Assembly (NCBI RefSeq): GCF_021560015.1
Contig: NZ_CP073588.1
Coordinates: 4,014,501 to 4,078,500 of the forward strand
Source: Shewanella vesiculosa
Lineage (GTDB): Bacteria; Pseudomonadota; Gammaproteobacteria; Enterobacterales; Shewanellaceae
DNA length: 64,000 nt
Direction of reading: 5' to 3'
The translations under genes were made by a program, and so were the position numbers. Shown here piece by piece: positions 45,714 through 55,717 of the stretch (its first letter is position 1; each line of letters opens with the position of its first letter). The notes beneath the pieces are model-generated. The model was not told the origin of the DNA. It did not search any database and was given only the letters and a program-made list of their open reading frames with translations.

Positions 45714-48169
45714 TACTTTTTCTTCACTTTAATTTCAGGATCTTTCAGGGCTTCTTTATTGTCATGCATGATATCGCGATACTTATTACCCTTACGCTCT
45801 TCCTCTTTAAAGGCTTCAATGCGTGATGGGATAATTTGACGAGGATAATAGTTATTTTCAATATCCACATCGGCAGTTTCGCCGCGACGATCAACCACAG
45901 CAGACACTAATACATTATCTTTGTCGGTCACAATCAGTTTGCTGACTTCAAACGGTGAGCGGCGCCAAATTTCAGCTGGCAGCACCAATGACTCGGTATC
46001 ACCATTTTCAAACGTGAGTTCGAGCAAAATTGGCATCACTAAACCACCAAGATTGGAGAAGTTAAACACATAGTAGTTTTTATCTTCTTTCAATGCCCGC
46101 GCCAAGACTTGTTGCTCCCACGGATCCAGTTCGGCGTGTTTTTTGTTGTACTTGTTACGATCTTTATTGGTGACGCTGAATTGATCATGTTGGTCATGAT
46201 AATCGGTATTACCTGGATTAAGTTCTACCCAGGTTTTTTGGCCACTTTGTTGATTACGTTCAACCGAATAAGGCATAGGTTTATCGTTATAATCTTGGCG
46301 ACGACGATCAAAATCAATATCAGGATTATTGCTGTCTAAGCGCAGTTTATAAATACGATCTAGCGAGATATCGACATGATCTGTGGTGTAAAACCAGCCA
46401 CGGAAAAACCAATCTAAATCAACCCCAGAGGCTTCTTCCATGGTGCGGAAAAAGTCGCTTGGTGTCGGGCGCTTATTCATCCAACGACGGCTGTATTCTT
46501 GAAAGGCAAAATCAAATAGCTCACGGCCTAATATCACTTCACGCAAAATGTTTAATGCAACAGCAGGTTTAATGTAGGCATTAGGACCAAGCTGCAACAC
46601 ACTGTCTGACTGAGTCATAATCGGAACTTGGACATTAGACTTCATGTATTCAATAACATCAGTTGGCTCACGTCCCCAAGATAAATTAGGGTCCCATTCG
46701 CGGGTGGCAATGCCGTCTAAAAAGCTGTTTATGCCTTCATCCATCCAAGTCCATTGACGCTCGTCTGAGTTGACTATCATCGGAAAATAGTTATGACCGA
46801 CTTCGTGGATCACCACGCCGATTAAGAATTGTTTTTCAGCCAAGGTGTATGTGCGACTGCCATCTTCATGCCAAATAGTACGTGGGCCATTAAAGCTGAT
46901 CATCGGGTATTCCATGCCGCCAACGGGACCATTAACACTGATCGCTGCAGGGTAGGGATAATCGAAGGTAAAGCGTGAATAGACTTCAAGTGTATGAATC
47001 ACTGCCGCTGTTGAATATTGCTGCCACAGTTCGCCACCCTCTTTAGGATAAAACGACATCGCCATTACATGTGGGTTTTGGCTGTTTTTTTGTTGGTAGC
47101 CTTGGGCGTCCCAGATAAATTTACGTGATGATGCCCAAGCAAAGTCGCGCACATTTTCGGCTTTAAAATGCCAAGTTTTAGTGCCTTTGGCTGTACTCGA
47201 TTCATTGGCTAGAGCTTCGTCTTTAGAGACAATAAATACAGGTTTGTCAGCTTTTTTTGCGCTATCTAAACGCTTGAGTTGTTCAGATGACAGCACGCTT
47301 TTACTGTTTTGGAGCACGCCGGTAGCGGCCACAATATGGTCACTAGGTACTGTCATGCTCACATCGTAATTACCAAACTCGAGCGTAAACTCGCCGCTGC
47401 CTAAGAATTCTTTGTTATGCCATGCTTCGTAATCTGAATAACTGGCGACTCGCGGAAACCACTGCGCTAATAAGAAGATGTCATTGCCACCTTCACGATT
47501 ATCGTCTGGAAAATGCTCATATCCAGAGCGTGCACCTACGGCATCTTCTTCTAAAATATTGTAGCCGTAATTAATGCGCAGTTGCGTCGATTGCTTGCTC
47601 TTTAGGGGCGTCGGTAAATCGACCCGCATTTGAGCGCCAACTATGGTGTATTTCAGTGGTTTTTTATTGGCACCGGTTACCGCCGCAATTTGGTAACCCA
47701 AGTTATTGTCGGCTAAAAATTGTTGGCGACGAAGATCTTGCAGGCTGATCTTTGCAAATGCGCTATCGCCATAAGTGTTCTCAGCCCTAATGCTCCCATC
47801 AACCCCATAAAAGGCGCTGCTTCGTTCAGCAATCGAGTCAGATTTAAAACGATTTTGTTCTAATTGGAACCACAGATATTTAAGCGTATACGGAGAATTA
47901 TTATGATAAGTAATGACTTGCTCACCTTGAATAGCACGCTTTTGTTCATCTAATGTGGCATTGATTTTATAATCTACTTGTTGTTGCCAATATTCTTTAC
48001 CTGGTTCGCCAGCAGCATTGCGATAATCATTTGGTGTGGGAAGGCCCTCTTCAAGTTGACGAAATTTGTCGTCGAACCGACCTTTACTTTGGACAATTTC
48101 TGAAGCCGAACTGGTGAAGATTGCTGAACTGCTCAATGCCAATATCAGCAGGTGAAGATACACGCGCAT
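45713..48169 (-). CDS. M1-family zinc aminopeptidase, exported
   Basis: An 818-residue metallopeptidase with a signal peptide ending in SSAS. The zinc site is complete: HEVGH, then exactly 18 residues, then Glu (WTWMDEG). The substrate-binding GxMEN motif appears as GGMEYP, so Asn is Tyr. The N-terminal beta domain precedes the catalytic domain at about residues 400-560, and the C-terminal part is beta-rich rather than the usual long helical domain. It probably cleaves peptides in the periplasm. It is followed by the DUF6702 gene with a one-base overlap. Confidence 0.9.
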   Translation of the reverse strand: MRVYLHLLILALSSSAIFTSSASEIVQSKGRFDDKFRQLEEGLPTPNDYRNAAGEPGKEYWQQQVDYKINATLDEQKRAIQGEQVITYHNNSPYTLKYLWFQLEQNRFKSDSIAERSSAFYGVDGSIRAENTYGDSAFAKISLQDLRRQQFLADNNLGYQIAAVTGANKKPLKYTIVGAQMRVDLPTPLKSKQSTQLRINYGYNILEEDAVGARSGYEHFPDDNREGGNDIFLLAQWFPRVASYSDYEAWHNKEFLGSGEFTLEFGNYDVSMTVPSDHIVAATGVLQNSKSVLSSEQLKRLDSAKKADKPVFIVSKDEALANESSTAKGTKTWHFKAENVRDFAWASSRKFIWDAQGYQQKNSQNPHVMAMSFYPKEGGELWQQYSTAAVIHTLEVYSRFTFDYPYPAAISVNGPVGGMEYPMISFNGPRTIWHEDGSRTYTLAEKQFLIGVVIHEVGHNYFPMIVNSDERQWTWMDEGINSFLDGIATREWDPNLSWGREPTDVIEYMKSNVQVPIMTQSDSVLQLGPNAYIKPAVALNILREVILGRELFDFAFQEYSRRWMNKRPTPSDFFRTMEEASGVDLDWFFRGWFYTTDHVDISLDRIYKLRLDSNNPDIDFDRRRQDYNDKPMPYSVERNQQSGQKTWVELNPGNTDYHDQHDQFSVTNKDRNKYNKKHAELDPWEQQVLARALKEDKNYYVFNFSNLGGLVMPILLELTFENGDTESLVLPAEIWRRSPFEVSKLIVTDKDNVLVSAVVDRRGETADVDIENNYYPRQIIPSRIEAFKEEERKGNKYRDIMHDNKEALKDPEIKVKKK

Positions 48170-48338
48170 AAATACTCCTATGACTTCAGCAAGCTGATGC
48201 CATTAATCCCAAAATGATGATTTATTATTTTTTTGTTGGCGCAGTGTAACGAAAATGACAAGGTTATGCAGTGAGAAGAGTGTTACTAAGTTTTGCACCT
48301 TGCTGATGCCAATTCCCTCTGGCATAAAAACAGCGAGT

Positions 48339-49130
48339 TTAATCAAAGATAGGTAAAAACTTTTGCAGGTTTTTATAGCGGGCGTCGGCTGAGGTGACTT
48401 CCGGTAATATTTTGTATTTATCCAAAATTTGCTTATATTCGCCATTGGCTTTTAGCATCTGTATGCCGCGGTCAAAAGCGCTCACATAGGCTTTATTTTG
48501 CGGGTTAAAACCAATATATAAAGGAACCGGTTTACCTATAGTGCCTGCATAACGAAGTTGTTGATTTAAGTTTAGTTGACTTGCGGTGTACTCAATGACA
48601 TTTTTGTTGTCGATAATCACCGAGTGGCGGCCTTTTATAAGGCGAATAATGTTCATCGCGATAGGGTCATTACCCGAGGCAAAATAGGTGCTCGGGTGGG
48701 AGTTAAGCCATGTATCCAGTTCTTTGCCATATTGGTAGCCAGTGACAACGGCAACCTGTTGGGTATTATTGAGGTCGGATATTTGCTCAAATGACTCAGT
48801 GCTGTCAACTAGAGTATAAAAGTCGTTACTTTTATAGCCCACAATCACGTCATTACTCAGTAATTGATAGTTGCCTATCGCTTTTTTAGACAATCCAATG
48901 ACAGCATCGACGTTGTTCCTTTGAAGTTCAAGCATGACTCGTTTAAAAGGGGCTATCATAAATTCAACAGGTTGATTTTGAATTTCAAAAGCGCGACGAG
49001 TCAATTCCACAACATAACCAGTGTTAGTATCACAGGCATAGGGACACCAAATATCTGAGGCAATACGAATTGGCGCGGCATGGGCGTGAATACTGAAAAC
49101 AGACAGTAAAATGAACAGGTACTTTAGCAA
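48339..49130 (-). CDS. Periplasmic solute-binding protein, family 3, orphan
   Basis: A 263-residue exported protein with signal peptide ending HAHA and the SBP_bac_3 fold (begins IRIASDIWCPYACDTNTG; ends with a GEYKQILDKYKIL-like pattern). The TTG start at 49130 has GGAG eight bases upstream. No ABC permease or ATPase gene is nearby. Such solitary Shewanella/Vibrio proteins often act as sensors or in unknown uptake, so transport is only one possibility. It has a CPYAC pair near the mature N-terminus that may form a disulfide. Confidence 0.85.
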   Translation of the reverse strand: MLKYLFILLSVFSIHAHAAPIRIASDIWCPYACDTNTGYVVELTRRAFEIQNQPVEFMIAPFKRVMLELQRNNVDAVIGLSKKAIGNYQLLSNDVIVGYKSNDFYTLVDSTESFEQISDLNNTQQVAVVTGYQYGKELDTWLNSHPSTYFASGNDPIAMNIIRLIKGRHSVIIDNKNVIEYTASQLNLNQQLRYAGTIGKPVPLYIGFNPQNKAYVSAFDRGIQMLKANGEYKQILDKYKILPEVTSADARYKNLQKFLPIFD

Positions 49131-49326
49131 GTATTGTGCTCCATGGGATGAACGGGCGCGTATAGTAATTGTTTAAAGTGAAGAGGCAATCTTTTTTTGA
49201 TTAAAAAAGATACTATTTAAGTATTTACTAACAAATATGTTCATATTGTGAACAGCTACAGTGTGCCAATAACAGATAGTTAACATTGGTTACTTTTTAA
49301 CTGCAATTAACCGAGAGAACATTTTT

Positions 49327-50331
49327 ATGGCGACATTAGATAGACAATTTACTCATGTGATGGTTGAGCAACCCGGCGAACCTAGCGTGATGACCATGGC
49401 ACAATCTACGCTTGCGATGCCATCCGCGGGTCAAGTGACGATTAAGGTCCATGCTGCTGGAGTGAATGGCCCAGACATTAAACAGCGTGTGGGGGCTTAT
49501 CCACCGCCAGCAGATGCTAGTCCAATCCTAGGTTTAGAAGTGGCCGGTGAAATTGTTGCCGTGGCAGATGATGTAACTCAGTGGCAGGTCGGCGACAAAG
49601 TGTGTGCGTTAGTGCCTGGTGGTGGTTATGCCGAGCTGGTTAACACTTATGCCGCCCATTGTTTACCTATTCCTACCGGTTACAGTTACGTACAAGCGGC
49701 AGCTCTGCCAGAAACCTTTTTTACCGTGTGGGGTAACTTATTTATTCGTGGCGGGCTTAAAGCAGGTGAAACCGTACTGATCCATGGTGGATCTGGCGGT
49801 ATCGGCACGACCGCAATCCAAATGGCCAGTCGCTTAGGTGCTAAGGTATTTGCGACTTCTGGTAGCGCTGAAAAATGCCAATATTGTTTGGAGCAAGGGG
49901 CCAGTGTGGCCATTAATTATAATGAAGAGCATTTTGTCGAACCTATCTTAGCGGCAACGGATGGCCTAGGGGTCAATGTGATTATGGACATTGCTGGTGG
50001 TGACTTTATTAATGAAAATCTCAAAGCCATAGCCACTGATGGGCGTATGGTGTCCGTCGCGATGCAACGGGGTCCTCAGGCAAATGTAGATATTTTCCGC
50101 ATTATGGCAAAACGGGTAGTGTGGACAGGTTCAACATTACGACCACAAAGCGTGCAAAATAAAGCGCAAATTGCTCAAGGCTTAGCGCAATATGTATGGC
50201 CATTATTAAACAGTGGTGAAATGAGTATTCCTGTTGATAGCGTATTTGCTTTTGCTCAAGTCGTCGAGGCACATCAGCGTATGGAATCTGGGCAACATAA
50301 AGGCAAGATTGTATTAAATCTACAAGCCTAA
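49327..50331 (+). CDS. NAD(P)H:quinone oxidoreductase, zinc-free MDR family (PIG3-like)
   Basis: A cytosolic 334-residue medium-chain dehydrogenase/reductase. The cofactor-binding loop is HGGSGGIGTTAIQMASRLGA, and the N-terminal catalytic fold has AAGVNGPDIKQRVGAYPPP, the quinone-reductase pattern. The zinc ligands of alcohol dehydrogenases are absent. GAGA lies nine bases before the ATG. It probably reduces quinones or reactive enones with NADPH. It is a single gene with no clear partner. Confidence 0.92.
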   Translation: MATLDRQFTHVMVEQPGEPSVMTMAQSTLAMPSAGQVTIKVHAAGVNGPDIKQRVGAYPPPADASPILGLEVAGEIVAVADDVTQWQVGDKVCALVPGGGYAELVNTYAAHCLPIPTGYSYVQAAALPETFFTVWGNLFIRGGLKAGETVLIHGGSGGIGTTAIQMASRLGAKVFATSGSAEKCQYCLEQGASVAINYNEEHFVEPILAATDGLGVNVIMDIAGGDFINENLKAIATDGRMVSVAMQRGPQANVDIFRIMAKRVVWTGSTLRPQSVQNKAQIAQGLAQYVWPLLNSGEMSIPVDSVFAFAQVVEAHQRMESGQHKGKIVLNLQA

Positions 50332-50702
50332 GCCTCAGCGTTATGTGTGTGCCGATCCATTCGGAATATTTATCAGCATATATTTTGCTAAAAAACTTGA
50401 AGCTTGATTTTTTTAAGCTAAAGTCGTCAAGACAAAGTGGTTAGCCTAAAAGTGGCTAATTGCCTTTGTGGACGATTATTTTGTGAGAAAAAAGACAGTA
50501 AAGTGTTAAAAATCGACTACGACGGACATTTTTATGCGATTACTTGAAAAAATCATCGTTTTAGGCATTGATTCTCAGAAATATTCTGTTTAAATACCCA
50601 CGTAAATACAGAACAAATAATCGTGTTGTAGATTGGCTGTTTTATTAGCCATCAAGCTGCATCATTTTTAGGATATGTGTTGATTTAAGGGCGTTAGCAT
50701 AT
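50332..50702. other. Intergenic region with a possible 19-codon ORF and a hairpin
   Basis: Near 50432-50476 an imperfect hairpin pairs CAAAG...TTAGCC with GGCTAA...CTTTG. At 50534-50593 an ATG opens a 19-codon frame (MRLLEKIIVLGIDSQKYSV) with no good ribosome binding site. Neither is supported beyond being visible. No promoter was assigned for the following gene. Confidence 0.3.
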
Positions 50703-51137
50703 ATGTATAACACAGCAAAAAAACAGGTTTGGTTTGGTGAATTAAGAACATCAAAAGGTAATACTATTGTTGTTCATGATAACCAACTGCCACAAGCGTC
50801 TCCAGGGCGCATCTACTTTTACAATACAATTCGTAATACGATTGTTGAGTATGTAGAAGACATCGTTAAAGTGAATTTACATGACTTAGATGATGAGCAA
50901 ACAAAAGCGGCAATCGCTGAGTTTAATGATGCTTGGAAAGCGGCACGTGCTGAGTTTATGTTAAAGCATCAATCACGTATCGACTTGTCAAAAGTACCAG
51001 ACACAGCGCCTCGTAAGGCTAAACCAGTGCCAGAACCAGATGAAGTTATTGATTCAGATGATGACATTCCAGAATTTGATGACTCAGATGATGATGATGA
51101 CAGCTTTGATGAAATAGGTGATAGCATAGACGATTAA
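50703..51137 (+). CDS. Conserved-looking cytosolic protein with acidic tail, function unknown
   Basis: A 144-residue protein I do not recognise. The first ~100 residues look folded (begins MYNTAKKQVWFGELRTSKG; contains GRIYFYNTIRNTIVEYVED). The last ~35 are almost all Asp, Glu, Ser, Pro and Ile (SDDDIPEFDDSDDDDD), resembling the acidic docking tails of SSB-type proteins. There is no signal or membrane segment. The codon use is like its neighbours. Two strong hairpins follow it. It may bind nucleic acid or a basic protein, but this is a guess. Confidence 0.65.
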   Translation: MYNTAKKQVWFGELRTSKGNTIVVHDNQLPQASPGRIYFYNTIRNTIVEYVEDIVKVNLHDLDDEQTKAAIAEFNDAWKAARAEFMLKHQSRIDLSKVPDTAPRKAKPVPEPDEVIDSDDDIPEFDDSDDDDDSFDEIGDSIDD

Positions 51138-51144
51138 TTTTGTG

Positions 51145-51175
51145 CAATACATTAAGTTTTAGACTTAATGTATTG
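51145..51175 (+). terminator. Hairpin after the acidic protein gene
   Basis: A perfect 13-bp stem (51145-51157 with 51163-51175) lies eight bases past the stop, but no T run follows. It may protect the 3' end of the mRNA, with termination at the next hairpin. Confidence 0.5.
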
Positions 51176-51219
51176 TGTGATTAGCCGCATTACTGGTTTA
51201 TATTGGTCATAGATTGACA

Positions 51220-51256
51220 ACGTCATAAGCAATAATTTTTTTATTGCTTATGACGT
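51220..51256. terminator. Bidirectional terminator with 16-bp perfect stem
   Basis: Bases 51220-51235 pair exactly with 51241-51256 around a TTTTT loop, between converging genes. The left arm on the plus strand and the right arm touch the DUF2391 stop at 51257. It is unusually long for a terminator. Confidence 0.7.
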
Positions 51257-51673
51257 TTATTCTTTGTCAAAACTATCAACAATAATTGCGCCCATCGATG
51301 CGGGCATCGCAATTAATATCATCCGCTTAAATGCTAAAATGGGATCGTCCCATAACGGCAATTTATCTAATGCTAAAAGCACTATTCCCACGACTAATAA
51401 CGTTAATATATAGGCAGCAACAACTCGTAATAGAAATGCTTGTCTGCGCTTAATAATATTGGCCTGAAATACACTCTGGTAGGCAAATAAGGCAATAAAC
51501 GCTAGCGACAGTACCACGATCAAGACCAAATTTAAGCTTGGTAAGCTGGCTGATAAATGCCAAGCTTCTTCAGAAAATGCAATCGGCACCGACAGGGCAA
51601 AAGCCCCTATGGCAATTTGGCCAATGTCTTCAGCATTAAAATTAGATTTAACAGGCGGATTATTCTGCATCAA
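51257..51673 (-). CDS. Integral membrane protein, DUF2391 type
   Basis: A 138-residue protein with four predicted membrane segments. The pattern [16 protein letters not shown] near the N-terminus matches the DUF2391 family as I recall it; function unknown. It overlaps the 3' end of galM by 14 bases, so it is probably cotranscribed with galK-galM, although a role in galactose metabolism is not implied by the sequence. Confidence 0.7.
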   Translation of the reverse strand: MMQNNPPVKSNFNAEDIGQIAIGAFALSVPIAFSEEAWHLSASLPSLNLVLIVVLSLAFIALFAYQSVFQANIIKRRQAFLLRVVAAYILTLLVVGIVLLALDKLPLWDDPILAFKRMILIAMPASMGAIIVDSFDKE

Positions 51674-52694
51674 ACTGATATCGAGTGATGTGATGATAAA
51701 CGTGTCCCGGTTTTACCCACACATCACCAGCTAAGTCTGGTTGATTAGGTGAATCAGGTAGCATCTGCGGTTCAATACACACGGCTTGGTGATCGCAAAG
51801 TGGCCGTTGTTTTTTACCAATAGTGCCTTGCAAAAAATTAGCGCCGTAAACTTGTACGCCGGGTTGGTTAGTATAAACCGTCATACTGCGGCCGCTATTT
51901 GGGCTGGCTAAGCAACCAAAACGTTGCAAGTCTGCCCCTGGGTTATCTAACACATAACAATGATCAAAACCTTTAGTGGCGGCTAATGCTGCGCGCTCGG
52001 TCTGCACCGACATTGGTGTAGGTACAGCCATGTCTAAATCGCTGCCTGCGGTAGCTTGCATTGAAGTTGGTATGCCAACATCATTCATTGTGAGGTAATG
52101 TTTAGCATCCACTTGTAGAGTATGTTGAGCATTGGTATCGCTACGATTACCGTCTAAATTAAAGTAGCTATGCTGGGTTAAACTAATGGGGCAGGCTTTA
52201 TCTGTGCTGGCCAGCATTTCAATGTACACATTGTTACCCGCTAAGCGGTAATCGAGCTGTACGGTGCAATTACCTGGAAAGCCCATGTCGCCGTCAGGGC
52301 TTTTTAAGGTTAAACGCATGCCATCACTTAATGGCCCAAGCTGCCATAATTTGCGATTAAACCCCTCCGCGCCACCATGTAAACAGTTAGTCGCTTGGTT
52401 AATACTCAGTGAGTATTGTTGGCCATTATATTGAGTTTTACCATTGGCAATACGATTGCTATAACGTCCTGCAATCGCACCTAAATGTGCTTGTTGGGCT
52501 AAATAATCTTCGGCGCTGTCGCAACCTAAGACAATATTTTTACGTTCACCATTGCGATCGGGAGTCCATAATGATCGAATAATGCCGCCTAAACTTAATA
52601 CTTCGAGTGCGATGATGCCATTATCGATTCTTACCCGTTCAATCTCTCCACCACGGGGATCTTGCCAAGGTTCCAATACACTAAAACGTACCAT
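51660..52694 (-). CDS. galM: Aldose 1-epimerase (mutarotase)
   Basis: Interconverts alpha and beta anomers of galactose ahead of galactokinase. The 344-residue beta-sandwich protein shows the family stretches [14 protein letters not shown] (N-terminal Arg/Asn), [11 protein letters not shown] with the catalytic His, and a C-terminal [14 protein letters not shown] containing the catalytic Glu. It is 25 bases downstream of galK on the same strand. It appears intact. Confidence 0.93.
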   Translation of the reverse strand: MVRFSVLEPWQDPRGGEIERVRIDNGIIALEVLSLGGIIRSLWTPDRNGERKNIVLGCDSAEDYLAQQAHLGAIAGRYSNRIANGKTQYNGQQYSLSINQATNCLHGGAEGFNRKLWQLGPLSDGMRLTLKSPDGDMGFPGNCTVQLDYRLAGNNVYIEMLASTDKACPISLTQHSYFNLDGNRSDTNAQHTLQVDAKHYLTMNDVGIPTSMQATAGSDLDMAVPTPMSVQTERAALAATKGFDHCYVLDNPGADLQRFGCLASPNSGRSMTVYTNQPGVQVYGANFLQGTIGKKQRPLCDHQAVCIEPQMLPDSPNQPDLAGDVWVKPGHVYHHITRYQFDAE

Positions 52695-52719
52695 TTATGC
52701 TTCCCACTTTTGTAAAATA

Positions 52720-53862
52720 TTAACTGATGCGTCCTGCACCGCCACTTGCTGAACACAAGTATATTGTTGCTTCGATACCTGTTTGCTTAAAATATTGCTT
52801 TTCAACCACATTAATCACCTCATCGGTGAGATCATGATTAACCAGAGCTAATACACAGCCATCGCTCATCCGCACACCGCCTTGTTCGCCGATCAGCGAT
52901 GCAACCATAGTCACCAAGCAATCGATTTCAGGGGTAATAATCTCAAAGTCATCACGCATTGAAACTTGAGACTGCGCCATTAACTCACTAAAACGAGCAA
53001 TATTAATCTGTTGTAATGCTCGGGCTGCATTACTGGTGCGTTGGTTTTCAGTGATCACATGGCGAGCACGGCGAAACTGTTCATCACTCAATACCTCTTT
53101 ATTTAGATTCAGTTGGGCGAGTGATAAATCGCGTAGAGAATCGAGGCCAAGTATCGCAGTGATCTGACTGCATTCTTGTTTGCGCTGTTCAAACTGCTGT
53201 GTAAAAGCATGACGATCTTGTTTTATATCAATCACAATCAAGCTTAATTCTTCAGGCAATAGCACAGCTTCGCTTTCTAGTTCTAAGCAATCAATCAATA
53301 AGGCATGATCGGGCTCTGCCATCGCACTGATAATTTGGTCCATCATGCCGCAATTTAATTGCATAAATTGGCTTTCACCGCGCTGTGCTAATTGGGCAAT
53401 AGCAATAGGTGATAAATGTAATTGGCTGGCATTACTGATAGCAGTACCAAAAGCGATTTCCAGTGCTGCTGAAGATGATAAACCTGCCCCAAGCGGCACA
53501 TCACCGACAATCGCTAAGTCTAAGCCTTTTGCCTGTAAACCTGATTGGTTCATTGCGGCTGTAACGCCCTTTAAGTAATGGCTCCAATCATCGCCAGCAG
53601 CTAAGGTTCCTTCTTCGCCAAAGTACCATTGTTTAATGTGCCCCGGAAAAGCGGTACTGACCGCGCGAAATAAATCATCATCGCGATGCTTTACAGCAAT
53701 AACAGTATGAAAATTAATGGCGGCAGGTAATGCGAGGCCTTCGTTATAGTCGGTATGTTCGCCCATAATGTTAACTCGCCCGGGCGCTTGGTATAAATCA
53801 TCGGGCTTAGTGCCAAAAGTTTGCACGAATAATTTAGTCGCGCGTTGAGCAGGGTTTGACAT
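52720..53862 (-). CDS. galK: Galactokinase with a shortened glycine-rich motif
   Basis: GHMP-family kinase that phosphorylates galactose at C1 in the Leloir pathway. The 380-residue protein has the galactose signature GRVNIMGEHTDYNEG and the phosphate loop PLGAGLSSSAALE. Where other galactokinases have MTGGGFGGC (motif 3), this one reads MSDGC, a four-residue in-frame shortening at about 52855-52872. That motif lies at the active site, so activity is doubtful. The rest is intact. No galT or galE was seen in the window. The product call is secure; whether it functions is not. Confidence 0.9.
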   Translation of the reverse strand: MSNPAQRATKLFVQTFGTKPDDLYQAPGRVNIMGEHTDYNEGLALPAAINFHTVIAVKHRDDDLFRAVSTAFPGHIKQWYFGEEGTLAAGDDWSHYLKGVTAAMNQSGLQAKGLDLAIVGDVPLGAGLSSSAALEIAFGTAISNASQLHLSPIAIAQLAQRGESQFMQLNCGMMDQIISAMAEPDHALLIDCLELESEAVLLPEELSLIVIDIKQDRHAFTQQFEQRKQECSQITAILGLDSLRDLSLAQLNLNKEVLSDEQFRRARHVITENQRTSNAARALQQINIARFSELMAQSQVSMRDDFEIITPEIDCLVTMVASLIGEQGGVRMSDGCVLALVNHDLTDEVINVVEKQYFKQTGIEATIYLCSASGGAGRIS

Positions 53863-53989
53863 ACTTCAAAAAATCCAACAAAGGGTGACAAGAAAAAGTC
53901 TTATTAGTGGAGTTATAGCATGACTTTACTCGATCTGTAACTGTGATTTGTTTATCCGATGCAAAATTGAAAATACGTTGTGGAAAACA

Positions 53990-54019
53990 AAAACGCCTAG
54001 AGATATTTCTAGGCGTTTT
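53990..54019 (-). terminator. Terminator of the CPA2 antiporter gene
   Basis: A perfect 12-bp stem (53990-54001 with 54008-54019) lies 28 bases past the stop and is followed on the minus strand by T-rich sequence. It separates the antiporter gene from the galK promoter. Confidence 0.88.
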
Positions 54020-54046
54020 AAATGGATCGCAACTTAGGGACAGATT

Positions 54047-55717
54047 TTATGATGTTGACTTAACGGGCTGCTCATCTGCTGCTATAGCGTGATTCTCATT
54101 GGTTATTTCGCCGGCGGATTCAGATGCGATGACTGATGGTGAATCAAGTAGCTCTTTAATCACATGGTCAACAAAACCTCTACCTGCAGCTTCATACAAG
54201 TTGTACACAGTATTCACACCTGAGTCTTTTAACGAATCGGCGTCTTCTGTGTATTGTACAATGGCGCTGATTTTACCTTCGTAATTTAATCTTTTCAGTT
54301 GTTGAACGGCAAACAAGTTACCGACGTGATTTGGCATTGCCAGTAAAACCAACTCTAAATTAGGAGCCCGTTCGAGCTTTTCCCAAAAATCGGTATCGCC
54401 AGCATCCCCTTGAACGACATTACGACCTTGATTGCGATGAAAGTCGACCAGCTCTTGTTTATGCTCAATACCTAATATTTCGCCTATGTATTTTGAACGT
54501 AATTCATCATAAGCACCTGAACCAATTCGGCCCATACCTAAAATTAAGAAGCGTGGATTACCAATTGGGATCTGGCGATCTTCAGGGTGCAAAGGATGGC
54601 GTTCCAGTCTCATTAGTCTGGTTTGATAACGTAAATAAATCTTCGCGACGCTGTTATTCAGCGGTGCTGCAAATAAGAAACTAATACTTAACGCGACCGC
54701 AATAATAATCAGCCATTGCGGTGGTAACCAACCTTTTTGCGCCGCAACAGCAGCTACAATTAAACCAAACTCACTGTAGTTACCTAAGTTAAATGAGGCT
54801 AATAACGAGGTGCGCGAACGTAATTTAAAGCGGGTTAGCAAGTAGATAAACATAACAATCTTAACCGGGATTAACACCACTAAAATAGCGGCTAAGCCGA
54901 TATCTGCCAGTGTCGGCAAACCGTTTAAACCAATGGTTAAGAAAAATGCGACTAAGAATAGCTCTTTAAAGAAATAAATCGATTTAGCTAATTCAGATGA
55001 TTTAGCATGTCCTGCGAGTAAAATCCCCACAATTAGAGCGCCTAAATCTGGCTTTAAACCTACGGCTTCAAATAGCCATGCGCCCACAACTAAGGCCATG
55101 ACTAGGCCAAATAACACTAACATTTCACCGTGGCCTACTCGGTCAAACACTTTGTATATCAGTGGCTTTGCTAATGGGAGTAACAACAAGGCAAAGGCCC
55201 AAACAGATGGAATGTTACCTTTGGAAATGGTTAAAAATATTACCGCGAAGATATCTTGCATAATTAAGATACCAATCGCTACTCGACCATATAGAGACTG
55301 CATATCACCGCTGTCTTCAAGTACTTTTACCGCAAATACAGTACTTGAAAAACTCAGAGCAAACGCAACTAGCATCAGTTGATTAAAGCTAAACCCATCT
55401 AGTTGCTCAATGCCTAAAAAGCCTAATACCTTAAGTACAGGCACAAAAAACAGAATTGAACCGATTAAATGCAAACTTGAACCAGCCCATACTTCGGCTT
55501 TAAAAAGACTCTTTAGATCAAGTTTAAGGCCAATGGAAAACAGCAGTAAGGTAACGCCTAGGTCGGCAAGCTGTTGCAAAATAGGCAAGCTAGTGTCTTT
55601 AATTCCTAAGGTAAATAATACAAAACCAGCAGCAAGATAACCTATGAGTGGCGGTAAACCAACACGGCTAACCAACATACCGCAAAGCAGAGTGATAATA
55701 AGGATAGCGGGTTCCAT
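54047..55717 (-). CDS. CPA2-family cation:proton antiporter with TrkA-N domain (YbaL/KefB-like)
   Basis: Inner-membrane transporter of 556 residues: about twelve membrane segments (to ~370), with the family stretch ALSFSSTVFAVKVLEDSG, then a cytoplasmic Rossmann domain FLILGMGRIGSG that binds NAD(H) or a nucleotide. The length and domain order match E. coli YbaL (558) and KefB/KefC, which exchange K+ or Na+ for protons. The glutathione-binding ancillary subunit of KefC is not nearby. Ion choice is not clear. Confidence 0.9.
   Translation of the reverse strand: MEPAILIITLLCGMLVSRVGLPPLIGYLAAGFVLFTLGIKDTSLPILQQLADLGVTLLLFSIGLKLDLKSLFKAEVWAGSSLHLIGSILFFVPVLKVLGFLGIEQLDGFSFNQLMLVAFALSFSSTVFAVKVLEDSGDMQSLYGRVAIGILIMQDIFAVIFLTISKGNIPSVWAFALLLLPLAKPLIYKVFDRVGHGEMLVLFGLVMALVVGAWLFEAVGLKPDLGALIVGILLAGHAKSSELAKSIYFFKELFLVAFFLTIGLNGLPTLADIGLAAILVVLIPVKIVMFIYLLTRFKLRSRTSLLASFNLGNYSEFGLIVAAVAAQKGWLPPQWLIIIAVALSISFLFAAPLNNSVAKIYLRYQTRLMRLERHPLHPEDRQIPIGNPRFLILGMGRIGSGAYDELRSKYIGEILGIEHKQELVDFHRNQGRNVVQGDAGDTDFWEKLERAPNLELVLLAMPNHVGNLFAVQQLKRLNYEGKISAIVQYTEDADSLKDSGVNTVYNLYEAAGRGFVDHVIKELLDSPSVIASESAGEITNENHAIAADEQPVKSTS

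Noticed and set aside
50534..50593. 19-codon ORF as a leader peptide
   Set aside because: No good ribosome binding site and no runs of one amino acid or attenuator-like stems; kept only as a note.
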